The notes beneath the pieces are model-generated. The model did no database searches, was not told where the DNA came from, and saw only the letters and a program-made list of their open reading frames with translations. From the NCBI GenBank assembly GCA_021799405.1, contig JAJZAL010000045.1, forward strand, positions 1 to 27,038: a DNA stretch of 27,038 bases, written 5' to 3'. This DNA comes from Acidobacteriota bacterium (GTDB lineage: Bacteria; Acidobacteriota; Terriglobia; Terriglobales; Acidobacteriaceae). Positions 15,139 to 24,267 of the stretch are shown here, piece after piece. Both the position numbers and the translations under genes were made by a program. Position 1 is the first letter of the stretch, and each line of letters starts with the position of its first letter.

Positions 15139-16530
15139 TTAGAGATGGTAAGCGCGCTTGGCCAGTCCGTAGGTCAGTTCGTGCGCAACTTCAAAGGCCT
15201 CCTGTTCCGTTATGCGGTAGTCAGCGACGAGCCGGGCGAGGTAGGCGCAGTCGACGCGGCGGGCCACATCGTGCCGGGCGGGAATCGACAGAAATGCGCG
15301 GGTATCGTCATTGAAGCCGACGGTGTTGTAGAAACCTGCGGTCTCGGTGACCAGTTCGCGGAAGCGCGTCATGCCTTCGGGGCTGTCGTAGAACCACCAG
15401 GGAGGGCCGAGACGCAGGCACGGATAATGACCGGCGAGAGGGGCGAGTTCGCGGCTGTAAGTGGATTCATCGAGGGTGAAGAGGATGATGGTAAGGCCGG
15501 GCTCATTGCCGACGACTTCGAGCAGCGGGCGCAGGCCATCTACATAATTGGTTGCGGTCGGGATGTCTGCGCCGATGTCGCGTCCGTATTTTTCGTAGAG
15601 TCTGCGATTGTGATTACGGGCGCTGCCGGGGTGAATCTGCATGACGAGACCATCTTCGACGCTCATGCGCGCCATTTCGGTGAGCATCTGCGCGCGGAAG
15701 AGCTCATGTTCGTTCTTGTCTGCCTTACCGGAGAGAACTTTCGCGAAGAGCGCGACGGCTTCGGTTTCTGTCAGGTTGGCGGTGTTTGCGGTTGGGTGGC
15801 CGTGATCGGTTGCGGTTGCGCCCATTTTGCGGAAGCGCTCACGCGACTTGCGCAGCGCATTGAGGTAGCCGGACCATGTGCTGGTGTCTTCGCCGGTGAC
15901 CTGGCCGAGGCGGGTGATGTTTTCACGGAAGCCGGCGAAGTCTGGATCGACGACGGAGTCAGGCCGGAAGGTTGGGATGATGCGGGCTTTCCAGCCGGAG
16001 TCGCGAATGGCCTGGTGATCGTTGAGCGAGTCGAAAGGAGCGTCAGTGGTGGCGAGAACTTCCATGTGGAAGCTGTCATATAGCGCGCGGGGCAGGAAGG
16101 CCGGCGTGTTCAATTTTTCTGAGATGGTGTCGAAGTAGAGGTCTGACGTCTTCTCGGAGAGCCGCTCGGTGAGGCCGAAGAGTTCCTGGAAGGCGAAATC
16201 GAGCCAAAGGCGGGTGGGCGTACCGCGGAACAGGTAGTAGTGGCTGGCAAAGAGGCGCCAGACCCTGCGGGGATTCTGGATGTGTTCGACGCCGATTTCA
16301 AGGTCTTCCATGGAGAGGCCCTGGCTGTAAAGCATGCGATAGATATAGTGATCGGGCTGCACGAAGAGCTTTGCAGGGTCAGGGAACGGCTCGTTCTTGG
16401 AGAACCAGACGGCCTGGGTGTGGCCGTGCGGGCTTACGAGGGGCAGCGCGCGAACGCTGTCATAGAGTGCTTTGGCTATGGTTCTGGTGGTGGGGTCGGC
16501 GGGAAAAAGACGGTCCTCATGAATCAGCAT
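15139..16530 (-). CDS. uxaC: Uronate isomerase UxaC
   Basis: About 463 residues of the amidohydrolase-fold glucuronate/galacturonate isomerase family. The C-terminal block is very characteristic: GPPWWFYDSPEGMTRFRE, then TETAGFYNTVGFNDDTRAFLSIP and ARHDVARR. The N-terminal metal motif is PHGHT (His35, His37), where E. coli UxaC has YHCHL, a variation worth noting. It interconverts galacturonate with tagaturonate and glucuronate with fructuronate in the cytoplasm, the first step after uptake. It is the first gene of the operon. The ATG at 16530 is preferred; an in-frame GTG at 16545 is possible and neither has a strong ribosome site. A near-perfect operator lies about 52 bases upstream. Confidence 0.93.
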   Translation of the reverse strand: MLIHEDRLFPADPTTRTIAKALYDSVRALPLVSPHGHTQAVWFSKNEPFPDPAKLFVQPDHYIYRMLYSQGLSMEDLEIGVEHIQNPRRVWRLFASHYYLFRGTPTRLWLDFAFQELFGLTERLSEKTSDLYFDTISEKLNTPAFLPRALYDSFHMEVLATTDAPFDSLNDHQAIRDSGWKARIIPTFRPDSVVDPDFAGFRENITRLGQVTGEDTSTWSGYLNALRKSRERFRKMGATATDHGHPTANTANLTETEAVALFAKVLSGKADKNEHELFRAQMLTEMARMSVEDGLVMQIHPGSARNHNRRLYEKYGRDIGADIPTATNYVDGLRPLLEVVGNEPGLTIILFTLDESTYSRELAPLAGHYPCLRLGPPWWFYDSPEGMTRFRELVTETAGFYNTVGFNDDTRAFLSIPARHDVARRVDCAYLARLVADYRITEQEAFEVAHELTYGLAKRAYHL

Positions 16531-16835
16531 GGCTCGAAGTCTCACTTTGAGGTTGCGCAGAACATCATACAGGTTCCGACAAAGGTCTGACCACTAGCAT
16601 ACACACTTCCTGACACGATGCGACAGATTCCAGAAAAAACTCAGAGAATTTTTGTGTTGGCCGGTGGAATGCGGAGATATTTCGCGTCCATGTCCAGAAT
16701 GGAGAGACAAACGGGCGGGCTGAGCGCGAGGGTCGAGACGGCAGGTTGATCGGGAGTTTGCCGCTGTGGATGAGTGGGCCACGGAGTTGAAAGCGCACAC
16801 AGCGGACGGATGGTCTGGACGGGAACGGGGATGAG
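16531..16835. promoter_or_regulatory. Promoter region of the uxaC operon
   Basis: No gene is supported in this stretch. On the minus strand a TATGCT hexamer (plus-strand 16596-16601), a fair -10, lies two bases upstream of the operator-like site at 16583-16593; the matching -35 is poor. An A/T-rich patch lies near 16635-16655. The remainder shows nothing interpretable. Confidence 0.45.
16583..16593. promoter_or_regulatory. FadR/GntR-type operator (one mismatch) upstream of uxaC
   Basis: AGGTCTGACCA differs from TGGT-N3-ACCA at one outer base and continues ACCACT, as do the sites before the receptor and the GH28-CE8 gene. It sits just downstream of a possible -10, so binding would block initiation. 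Confidence 0.55.
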
Positions 16836-17039
16836 TCAGGCGGTGTTTGCGGGCAGGCGCGAGCGGGTACCGTCGTAGTGAAGCTGTGAGACGTGGCCCT
16901 GGTGCAGGTTGATTTTGTGGTGCGGTTGGTAGTAGCGCCAGAGGAAATACACAAAGATGAGAGCGACGAGGAGTGCGAGGAAGGGCAGCAGGGCCTTGAA
17001 GATGGACTTTGCCGTGCCTTTTTCGTTCGTGGCAGCCAT
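16836..17039 (-). CDS. Small single-span membrane protein, unknown function
   Basis: A 67-residue protein: short charged N-terminus, one hydrophobic segment (about 13-33, LLPFLALLVALIFVYFLW), then a histidine-rich tail (HH, HQGH, LH). The start is supported by AGGGGA close before the ATG. It lies alone between the uxaC promoter and the LysR gene on the same strand as both. I do not recognise the family. The reading frame could be spurious, but the single clean membrane segment and the start site favour a real gene. Confidence 0.6.
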   Translation of the reverse strand: MAATNEKGTAKSIFKALLPFLALLVALIFVYFLWRYYQPHHKINLHQGHVSQLHYDGTRSRLPANTA

Positions 17040-17186
17040 GTCCCCTATGGTAATGCAGGCGCAGGGCTAAGGATGTGTGGGTGAGGCATACTTTTCGTGA
17101 CAGAGAGATGGCGCGAGCGGGCCCAGATGATTCACGCCAGCATCGACGCCGGATTGAGGATTTGCGCTCGCGTGCTGCAGCAAGTG

Positions 17187-18077
17187 CTACTTCCTTGTCC
17201 TGAGCCGCGCGAGCTTGAGGAAGGAATGCAGAACAGGAGTTTCATGCAGGGGAGCCCATGCGATGACGAGGTCGATGGATGCGCTGTGCTCGACCAGCGG
17301 CACAAACACCACTTCTTCGCGGCTGATGGCTTGTGCGCCTTCGGGAAGGATCGCGATGCCTTCACCGGCTTCGACCAGTGCCACAACTCCGGGAGAAACT
17401 GTGGCGGTGGCATTGATTCTTGGAGAAAATCCAGCTTCGGCACAAAGGGAAATGACTTTATCAAAGACCGCAGGTGAGTAATTGCGGTCGTTGAGGATGA
17501 AGCGCTCTTCCGCCAGTTCCAGCATGGAAATTTTGTGGCGCCGAGCCAGGCGGTGGCTCTGGTGCAAGACCGCGCAGAGGCGCTCGGTTCGGAAATGCTC
17601 AGAACGGAGGGCCATGGAGTGATTGGGCTGCATGGGGCGCGTGAAGCCAATATCGATTTTCCCAGTCTGCAGAGCCTGTTGCTGCATCACGGGCGCCATT
17701 TCGACGAGTGAAACCTGAACATCTTTGAAGCGGTTTCTAAAATCCTTGATCAAGCTGGGGAAGAACGCGCCAGTTCCACCGATGCAGAAGCCGATGGTGA
17801 GGGTGCCAATTTCGCCGTTCAGCGACCGCTGGACGTTGGCAATAGCCTTGTCGGCGGCCGCCAGGATCGAGCGCGCATCTTCCAGAAAGAGCTCGCCGTG
17901 ACTCGTAAGGCGAATACGCCGGTTTTGCCGATTGAAGAGCGGGACGCCTATTTCCTCTTCCAAATCTCGAACCTGCTCGCTGATCGCCGACTGGGAGACG
18001 TGCAGCATTCGGGCGGTTCTTGCGAAACCGCCGGTTTCAGCGACTGCAGTAAAATATCGTAAATGCCTCAATTCCAA
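17187..18077 (-). CDS. LysR-family transcriptional regulator
   Basis: A 296-residue LysR-type protein. The N-terminal winged helix-turn-helix reads MELRHLRYFTAVAETGGF and then ARMLHVSQSAISEQVRDLEEEIG; the effector-binding domain runs from about residue 90 (TLTIGFCIGG). The start codon is TTG, with AAGGAG eleven bases upstream; the family consensus start supports it. It is transcribed away from the RND efflux operon with about 154 bases between starts, the usual arrangement for a LysR regulator controlling its divergent neighbour and itself. The ligand is unknown, and a role in efflux induction is inferred from the gene arrangement. Confidence 0.92.
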   Translation of the reverse strand: MELRHLRYFTAVAETGGFARTARMLHVSQSAISEQVRDLEEEIGVPLFNRQNRRIRLTSHGELFLEDARSILAAADKAIANVQRSLNGEIGTLTIGFCIGGTGAFFPSLIKDFRNRFKDVQVSLVEMAPVMQQQALQTGKIDIGFTRPMQPNHSMALRSEHFRTERLCAVLHQSHRLARRHKISMLELAEERFILNDRNYSPAVFDKVISLCAEAGFSPRINATATVSPGVVALVEAGEGIAILPEGAQAISREEVVFVPLVEHSASIDLVIAWAPLHETPVLHSFLKLARLRTRK

Positions 18078-18231
18078 TCTTTGTATTGCTCCTTGAGCGT
18101 GACATATCTCTTTTTCCGATCATAGCAAGCGGAATAATGTACGAGTCAATTGGAGGCTGTTTTGAGTCCATTCACCGAGGGCTTTGTTTCCGAGAACTGC
18201 TCAGGGGATATCGCCCGGAGGCTTCGTCAAC
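18078..18231. promoter_or_regulatory. Divergent promoter region between LysR and RND genes
   Basis: This 154-base region must hold both promoters and the LysR binding site. I could not pick out a single convincing T-N11-A box or -35/-10 pair. GGAGG at 18217-18221 is the ribosome site for the pump gene. Confidence 0.5.
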
Positions 18232-21200
18232 TTGTGGATTGTTAAATTAGCGCTGGACCGACCGTACACCTTCATTGTTGTGGCCCTGCTTGTGCTCATC
18301 ATGGGACCAGTGGCGATCTCGCGCACGCCCACGGACATTTTCCCGAATATCAATATTCCGGTGATCGCGGTCTCGTGGGAGTATACCGGCCTGGACCCGG
18401 TACAGATGGAGGGGCGGCTCACGACGCCTTATGAAAAGGCGCTGACGACGCTTGTGGATAACATCCAGCACATTGAGTCAACAACCTACAACGGCGTTTC
18501 GGTTATCAAGATCTTCCTGCAGCCCGGAGCGAACCTGGCTACGGCGAATGCGCAGGTAACGGCTGTTTCGCAGTTCATGCTGCGGCAGATGCCGGAGGGG
18601 ACGCTTCCACCGGAGATTATCGACTTCAGCGCGTCGACGGTGCCAATTCTGCAGTTGGGGATTTCCGGCAAGGGTCTGGATGAGCAGCAGCTTGCCGACC
18701 TGAGCCAGAATGTCATTCGTCCGCAATTAGTGACTGTGCCGGGCGCAGTGCTGCCGTTGCCTTACGGCGGCAAGGAGCCGGAGATTGCTGTGAGCATGAA
18801 CCTCCGGAAGATGCAGTCGAAGGGCATCTCCCCGTTGGACATTGTGAACGCGCTGAACGCGCAGAATGTGGTGGTGCCGTCGGGTACAGCCAAAATCGGG
18901 CAGGATGAATACGACATCCTGACGAATGCGGCGCCGAAGTCTCTTGCAACCTTGAGCAGGCTGCCGATCAAGACGGTAGGCAGCACCGTCGTCTATCTGC
19001 GCGATGTGGCAACGGTGAGCTATGGGGCTGCATTCCAGACCAACGTGGTTCGTCAGAATGGCCATCGCGGCGTGCTGATCACGGTTCTGAAGGCCGGGAA
19101 TGCATCGACGCTGAGTGTGGTTAAGGGCATACGCGCTTTGCTGCCAAGGGTGAGGCAACTAGTGCCGCGGAATCTGAAGATCACGCCGATGGGCGATCAG
19201 AGTGTGTTTGTGCGCGGCGCCATTTCGGGTGTGGTGCGTGAGGCGGTTCTGGCGGCGGCGCTGACGGCATTGATGATCCTGCTTTTTCTGGGCAGCTGGC
19301 GCTCCACCCTGGTCATTGCCGTCTCGATTCCGCTGTCCATTCTTACGTCGATCATTGCGCTGGGCATGGTAGGACAGACGATCAACATCATGACGCTGGG
19401 CGGCCTTGCGCTGGCTGTCGGAATTCTGGTCGACGATGCGACGGTTACGATCGAAAACATTGAGCGGTTCCTCGAAAACGGATACGAAATCCGGGAAGCC
19501 ATTCTCGATGGCGCCGCGCAGATTGCGATTCCGGCCCTGGTTTCGACGCTCTGCATCTGCATCGTCTTTCTGCCGATGTTTTTCCTGCACGGCGTATCGC
19601 ATTATCTCTTCGTGCCGCTGGCCGAGGCAGTCATCTTTGCAATGCTTGCCTCCTACTTCTTTTCGCGGACTCTGGTGCCGACGCTGGCGATGTATATGCT
19701 CCGGGCGCGGAGTTACGAGCCATCTCGAAACCCATGGACGCGCTTTCAGCGGGCTTTTGAACGGGCATTTGAGCGGATACGGCGGTCGTATCAGTTTCTG
19801 TTGACGCGAGTGGTTCTATCGCGGCGGAAGTTTGTGCCTGGGTTCTTGCTGCTATGCCTGTCTGCGTCTTTGCTCATTCCCTATCTCGGTCAAAATTTCT
19901 TCCCCAATACGGATGCGGGGGAATTCATTCTGCATTTTCGCGGTCCGACGGGGATGCGTATTGAGGACACGGCCCGGCTGGCTGATCTAGTGGAAGCGAC
20001 GATCCGGAAGACGATTCCTCAGGGGCAGATCGCCAATATACTGGACAATCTCGGACTGCCCTACAGTCCGATGAACCTTATGCACAGCACCTCCGGCATT
20101 ATCGGCGCCGAGGGGGGCAACATCATGGTTTCGCTTAAGCCGAATCATGGTCCGACGGCGGAGTACGTGAAAGAACTGCGCAAGATTCTGCCACGGAAGT
20201 ATCCGGGGACAACCTTTTACTTTCTTCCGGCGGATATCATTACGCAGATTCTGAACTTCGGGCTTCCAGCGCCGATCGACATTCAGATTCAGAGCAACAA
20301 TATTGCCGCCAGCACGAAAGTGGCGTCAGAACTCCTGCAGAAATTGAGGCGGGTGCCTGGTCTGACGGACCTTCGGATACAGCAACCGACGAACTATCCG
20401 ACGCTGAATGTAGCCATTGACCGAACCAAGGCGGCGCAGGGCGGATTTACGGCACGCGATGTTGCGCAGAGCATGTTGAGCAGCCTGAGCAGCAGCTTCC
20501 AGACCTCGCCCATGTTCTATCTGGATTACCACAACGGCGTGGCCTACCAGTTGGTTGCACAAACGCCGCAGTATCACATGGATACGATCCAGGACATTCA
20601 GAACATTCCGATCAGCCCGTCAACGTCGGCGCTCAACACCAATGGCGCCACGTCTTACCCGACTCCAGAATTGTTGAGCGACCTGGCGACCATTCATCCA
20701 GGACAGGAGTTAGCGGTGGTTTCGCATTACAACATTCGCCGCGTGATCGACATTTACGGGTCCGTGCAGGGGCGCGACCTGGGATCTGTTGCGAAGGACG
20801 TAGAAAAGATACTGCATGAGCGGGAAAAGCACCTTCCGCGCGGCATGTTCATCTCAATGCGAGGGCAGGCGCAGACGATGCGCAAATCCTATATGGCGCT
20901 GCTCGGGGGTCTGGGTTTCGCAATCCTGCTCATCTACATGCTGATCGTGGTGAACTTCCAGTCCTGGCTCGATCCTTTCATTATCATCACGGCATTGCCT
21001 GCGGCCCTGGCCGGCATCGTACTCTTCCTGTTTTTTACGCATACCACGTTGAGCGTGCCGGCATTGATGGGGGCGATCATGTGCATGGGCGTAGCGACCG
21101 CCAACAGTATCCTTGTTGTTTCGTTTGCCAAGATGCGCCTGACGGAACATGGCGATCCGATCCTGGCGGCGATCGAGGCCGGAGCCACCCGCTTCCGTCC

Positions 21201-21417
21201 GGTATGCATGACCGCTCTCGCCATGATCATCGGCATGGTGCCGATGGCGTTGGGGCTTGGAGACGGCGGCTCGCAAAATGCACCGCTGGGGCGCGCGGTG
21301 ATTGGTGGACTGCTTTGTGCAACGGTAGCCACGCTCATTTTCGTGCCAGCCGTCTTCAGCCTTTTGCATGGAGCTGCCAAGCATAACCCGGAAACAACGC
21401 CAGAGATGAGTTCCTGA
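18232..21417 (+). CDS. RND-family efflux pump inner-membrane protein (HAE type)
   Basis: A 1,061-residue RND permease with two membrane halves and large periplasmic loops. The proton-relay residues are present: Asp401-Asp402 in ILVDDATVTIEN, equivalent to AcrB Asp407-Asp408, and Lys967 in VVSFAKMRL, equivalent to Lys940. The start is taken as TTG at 18232, giving (M)WIVKLALDRPYTF, which is how this family normally begins; GGAGG lies ten bases upstream. It forms the inner-membrane part of a tripartite efflux system with the next two genes, exporting hydrophobic or amphiphilic compounds by proton antiport. Substrates cannot be read from sequence. The absence of heavy-metal signatures argues for organic substrates. 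Confidence 0.93.
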   Translation: MWIVKLALDRPYTFIVVALLVLIMGPVAISRTPTDIFPNINIPVIAVSWEYTGLDPVQMEGRLTTPYEKALTTLVDNIQHIESTTYNGVSVIKIFLQPGANLATANAQVTAVSQFMLRQMPEGTLPPEIIDFSASTVPILQLGISGKGLDEQQLADLSQNVIRPQLVTVPGAVLPLPYGGKEPEIAVSMNLRKMQSKGISPLDIVNALNAQNVVVPSGTAKIGQDEYDILTNAAPKSLATLSRLPIKTVGSTVVYLRDVATVSYGAAFQTNVVRQNGHRGVLITVLKAGNASTLSVVKGIRALLPRVRQLVPRNLKITPMGDQSVFVRGAISGVVREAVLAAALTALMILLFLGSWRSTLVIAVSIPLSILTSIIALGMVGQTINIMTLGGLALAVGILVDDATVTIENIERFLENGYEIREAILDGAAQIAIPALVSTLCICIVFLPMFFLHGVSHYLFVPLAEAVIFAMLASYFFSRTLVPTLAMYMLRARSYEPSRNPWTRFQRAFERAFERIRRSYQFLLTRVVLSRRKFVPGFLLLCLSASLLIPYLGQNFFPNTDAGEFILHFRGPTGMRIEDTARLADLVEATIRKTIPQGQIANILDNLGLPYSPMNLMHSTSGIIGAEGGNIMVSLKPNHGPTAEYVKELRKILPRKYPGTTFYFLPADIITQILNFGLPAPIDIQIQSNNIAASTKVASELLQKLRRVPGLTDLRIQQPTNYPTLNVAIDRTKAAQGGFTARDVAQSMLSSLSSSFQTSPMFYLDYHNGVAYQLVAQTPQYHMDTIQDIQNIPISPSTSALNTNGATSYPTPELLSDLATIHPGQELAVVSHYNIRRVIDIYGSVQGRDLGSVAKDVEKILHEREKHLPRGMFISMRGQAQTMRKSYMALLGGLGFAILLIYMLIVVNFQSWLDPFIIITALPAALAGIVLFLFFTHTTLSVPALMGAIMCMGVATANSILVVSFAKMRLTEHGDPILAAIEAGATRFRPVCMTALAMIIGMVPMALGLGDGGSQNAPLGRAVIGGLLCATVATLIFVPAVFSLLHGAAKHNPETTPEMSS

Positions 21418-21483
21418 GAGCGTTCGGCAATTGACAGAGGAAACAGACAAGCTTCGCGAGAAGCGCACTAGAGGATATAAGCA

Positions 21484-22749
21484 ATGCAGCAACAAGATGG
21501 AATGCCGGGCCAGGGAACGCGGGACGCGAGAGAAAGCGAATTGAGCACGGAAGGCCATCATCCTGTCTCTGATACTGAGGTGAGAGAGATGGTGGCGGCG
21601 GATCGACAGCGGAAATTCGCCCGCTGGCCCCTGCTCGGCGGCGGCCTTCTGATGCTGGTACTTCTCGCAGCCATCGCGATCGAACTTCATTCGCGTGGCG
21701 TCGCGGAGGAAAGGCTGGCGGCCTCCACAACGCGGAGCGCAGTGCTGGACGTCGCTGTTACCCGGCCGAAGCAGCAGGTTCATCCCCTTCCGCTGGTTTT
21801 ACCGGCAGACACGCAGGCCTACATCGACACGCCGATTTACGCGCGCACCGACGGCTATATCAAGAAGTGGTACACAGACATCGGGGCACAGGTTCACAAA
21901 GGCGAAGTGCTGGCCGTGATCGAAGAGCCCGAGCTGGATCAGCAGGTGGATCAGGCACGCTCGAACCTCGCAACAGCGCAGGCCAACCTTTACATTGCCC
22001 GCATTACCGCGGAGCGCTATACAAAGCTTGTGGTCAAGAACGCTGTTTCCAAGCAAGGCACGGATCAGGCAGTCAGCAATCTGAAGGCGCAAATTTCGAA
22101 TCTTGCCGCTGCCAAAGCAAATCTTCGGCGGCTGGAGCAATTGCAGAGTTATGAGACCATTTATGCCCCATTCAGCGGGGTGATTACGCAACGGAATATA
22201 GATATCGGCTCACTGATCCAAGCCGGAAATAGCAACACGCCTGGATCTCAACTGTTTCATCTGGATGCAATTAATGAGCTGCGCCTGTACGTTCCTCTTC
22301 CTGAAGTCTATGTAAGTGCAATCCATATCGGGGAACAAGTTCCGGTGACATCGGACGCGTATCCGAATGAGCTCTTTCATGGGACGATTGTCCGCACATC
22401 GGATTCGATCAACCTGACGACCCGCACGCTGAACGTGGAGGTTGACGTGAATAACCGGGACCATAAACTGTTGCCCGGGCAGTACGCATTTGTGCATTTT
22501 GGAATCCCGGCAGCGAAGGGGGCCATGCTGCTACCGTCCAACACGCTGCTGTTTCGCACCCACGGATTGCGCGTGGGAGTAGTGAAGGATGGCCGCGTTC
22601 AGCTGGTTCCGATAAAGATCGGAAGAGATTACGGTGCGCAAGTGGAAGTTATCTCGGGGCTTTCGCCGAGCGATCAGGTCATTCTGAATCCGTCCGATTC
22701 GCTGGCCCAGGGAGAACGGGTGCGGATTGTGAAAGGATTCGCGGAATGA
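21484..22749 (+). CDS. RND periplasmic adaptor (membrane fusion protein)
   Basis: A 421-residue HlyD/MFP-family protein. A cytoplasmic N-terminus of about 45 residues precedes one membrane anchor (about 46-62, LLGGGLLMLVLLAAIAIEL). The lipoyl half-motif (YARTDGYIKKWYTDIGAQVHKGE), an alpha-helical hairpin, the second lipoyl half (YETIYAPFSGVITQRNIDIGS) and a beta-barrel domain follow. It bridges the inner-membrane pump and the outer-membrane channel. It starts 66 bases after the pump gene with GAGGA upstream, and its stop overlaps the next start as ATGA. A small GCTTC-GCGA-GAAGC hairpin sits in the gap before it at 21451-21464. Confidence 0.92.
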   Translation: MQQQDGMPGQGTRDARESELSTEGHHPVSDTEVREMVAADRQRKFARWPLLGGGLLMLVLLAAIAIELHSRGVAEERLAASTTRSAVLDVAVTRPKQQVHPLPLVLPADTQAYIDTPIYARTDGYIKKWYTDIGAQVHKGEVLAVIEEPELDQQVDQARSNLATAQANLYIARITAERYTKLVVKNAVSKQGTDQAVSNLKAQISNLAAAKANLRRLEQLQSYETIYAPFSGVITQRNIDIGSLIQAGNSNTPGSQLFHLDAINELRLYVPLPEVYVSAIHIGEQVPVTSDAYPNELFHGTIVRTSDSINLTTRTLNVEVDVNNRDHKLLPGQYAFVHFGIPAAKGAMLLPSNTLLFRTHGLRVGVVKDGRVQLVPIKIGRDYGAQVEVISGLSPSDQVILNPSDSLAQGERVRIVKGFAE

Positions 22750-24206
22750 AGAGAGTCGCGCTGCCGGTGCTCTCTTTAGCGCTTGTGGCGCTTTCAGGGT
22801 GCATGATCGGGCCAAAATATGAGAGGCCTTCTGTTCCGCTTGCTCCCGCGTTCAAGGATGCTCCTCTGGTTTCCGCTAACTTCCATGACGGCTGGGAGCC
22901 GGGCCATCCGAGCGACACCGTGCTCAAGGGAGACTGGTGGACGATGTTCGGCGATTCTCGTCTGAATGCACTTGAAACCAAGGTGGATGCTGCCAATCAG
23001 ACCCTCAAGGAAGCAGCGGCCAACTTCCGCGCGGCGCGAGCGGCAATTGGATATGCGCGCTCTTATGAAGCGCCGACGATCAATGTGAGTCCGAGCGTGG
23101 CATCTCTCCGGAATTCGGCGAATCGCCCTTATGCGTCTTCGAGCAGTGCGGAGAGCAGCTCTGGAGATTTTATTCTTCCGATCGATCTGAACTACGAGAT
23201 CGACCTGTGGGGTCAGATTCGGCGCGGTGTAACCGCTGCCCGGGAACAGGCGCAGGCCAGCGATGCTGATCTGGAAAGCGTGAGGCTGAGCCTGCATGCA
23301 GAGCTGGCGCTGGATTATTTTGCTCTCAGAACAGTGGATGCGCAAATCCAGTTGCTGCAGGCCACGGTTCACGCTTACGGGCAGGCGCTACAAGTGACGC
23401 AAGACCGATACGCGGGAGGACTTGCTCCGCAGACGGACGTCGCGCAGGCTCGTACTCAGCTCTACCAGGCGCGTGTTCAGTTAACAGATCTGCAGGTGCA
23501 ACGCTCGCAAGAGCAACATGCGATTGCCGTATTGATTGGCGTACCTCCGGAAGAGCTATCCTTACCCGCCATTCCGCTCGACGTAGACGCACCTACTCTT
23601 CCCAAGATTCCGGGGACGGTACCTGCTGTGCTTCTGCAGCGACGGCCCGACATTGCGGCCGCCGAACGCAGAGTGGCCACAGCCAACCAGGAAATCGGCA
23701 TTGCCGAGACGGCCTATTATCCCTTGCTCTCACTGAGCGCGGCTGCAGGCTTTGAAGGGACATCAGCGCTGAACTGGTTCAACTGGCCGAGCCGTTTCTG
23801 GGCGGTTGGTCCGGCGCTGGCAGAGACTGTTTTTGATGCCGGACGCCGCCGCGCCTCAAAGGAGATTACAGAAGCGGAGTACGATGCAACGGTAGCCAAC
23901 TATCGCCAGACCGTGCTCACGGCCTTTCAACAGGTGGACGATAATCTCGCGGCACTGCAGGTGCTTACAACCGAGGCTCAGCAGCAACATGCCGCAACGG
24001 CATCTGCGCAGCAAACCATGAATCTGTTTGAAGCGCGTTACGAGGGCGGCATGGATAACTATCTAGCGGTAGTGACCTGGCAAACAGCGGCGCTCTCTGA
24101 CGAGCAGAATGACCTCGAAATCATGCAACGGCGGCTGGATGCGAGCGTGCTGTTGATCAAGGCGCTGGGCGGAGGCTGGAATGTCTCCATGCTTCCGCAC
24201 CTATAA
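22746..24206 (+). CDS. RND outer-membrane channel lipoprotein (NodT/OprM type)
   Basis: A 486-residue outer-membrane efflux protein. The signal peptide ends in a lipobox, LSGC, with Cys19 as the lipidation site, followed by MIGPKYERP as in the NodT family. Two TolC-type repeats follow; the second contains QRRPDIAAAERRVATANQEIG, a strong family signature. It should form the trimeric exit channel of the tripartite pump. It overlaps the adaptor gene by four bases, so the three genes are one operon. Confidence 0.94.
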   Translation: MKRVALPVLSLALVALSGCMIGPKYERPSVPLAPAFKDAPLVSANFHDGWEPGHPSDTVLKGDWWTMFGDSRLNALETKVDAANQTLKEAAANFRAARAAIGYARSYEAPTINVSPSVASLRNSANRPYASSSSAESSSGDFILPIDLNYEIDLWGQIRRGVTAAREQAQASDADLESVRLSLHAELALDYFALRTVDAQIQLLQATVHAYGQALQVTQDRYAGGLAPQTDVAQARTQLYQARVQLTDLQVQRSQEQHAIAVLIGVPPEELSLPAIPLDVDAPTLPKIPGTVPAVLLQRRPDIAAAERRVATANQEIGIAETAYYPLLSLSAAAGFEGTSALNWFNWPSRFWAVGPALAETVFDAGRRRASKEITEAEYDATVANYRQTVLTAFQQVDDNLAALQVLTTEAQQQHAATASAQQTMNLFEARYEGGMDNYLAVVTWQTAALSDEQNDLEIMQRRLDASVLLIKALGGGWNVSMLPHL

Positions 24207-24267
24207 CGCCGTGATGGGCCCCGAATTTTGCGGCATACTGAACGGAGGCCCCATTCCGCGAGTACCT

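Noticed and set aside
18184..18231. Upstream TTG at 18184 as the RND pump start
   Set aside because: Family members begin at the WIVxLAL segment, and GGAGG at 18217-18221 fits the TTG at 18232.
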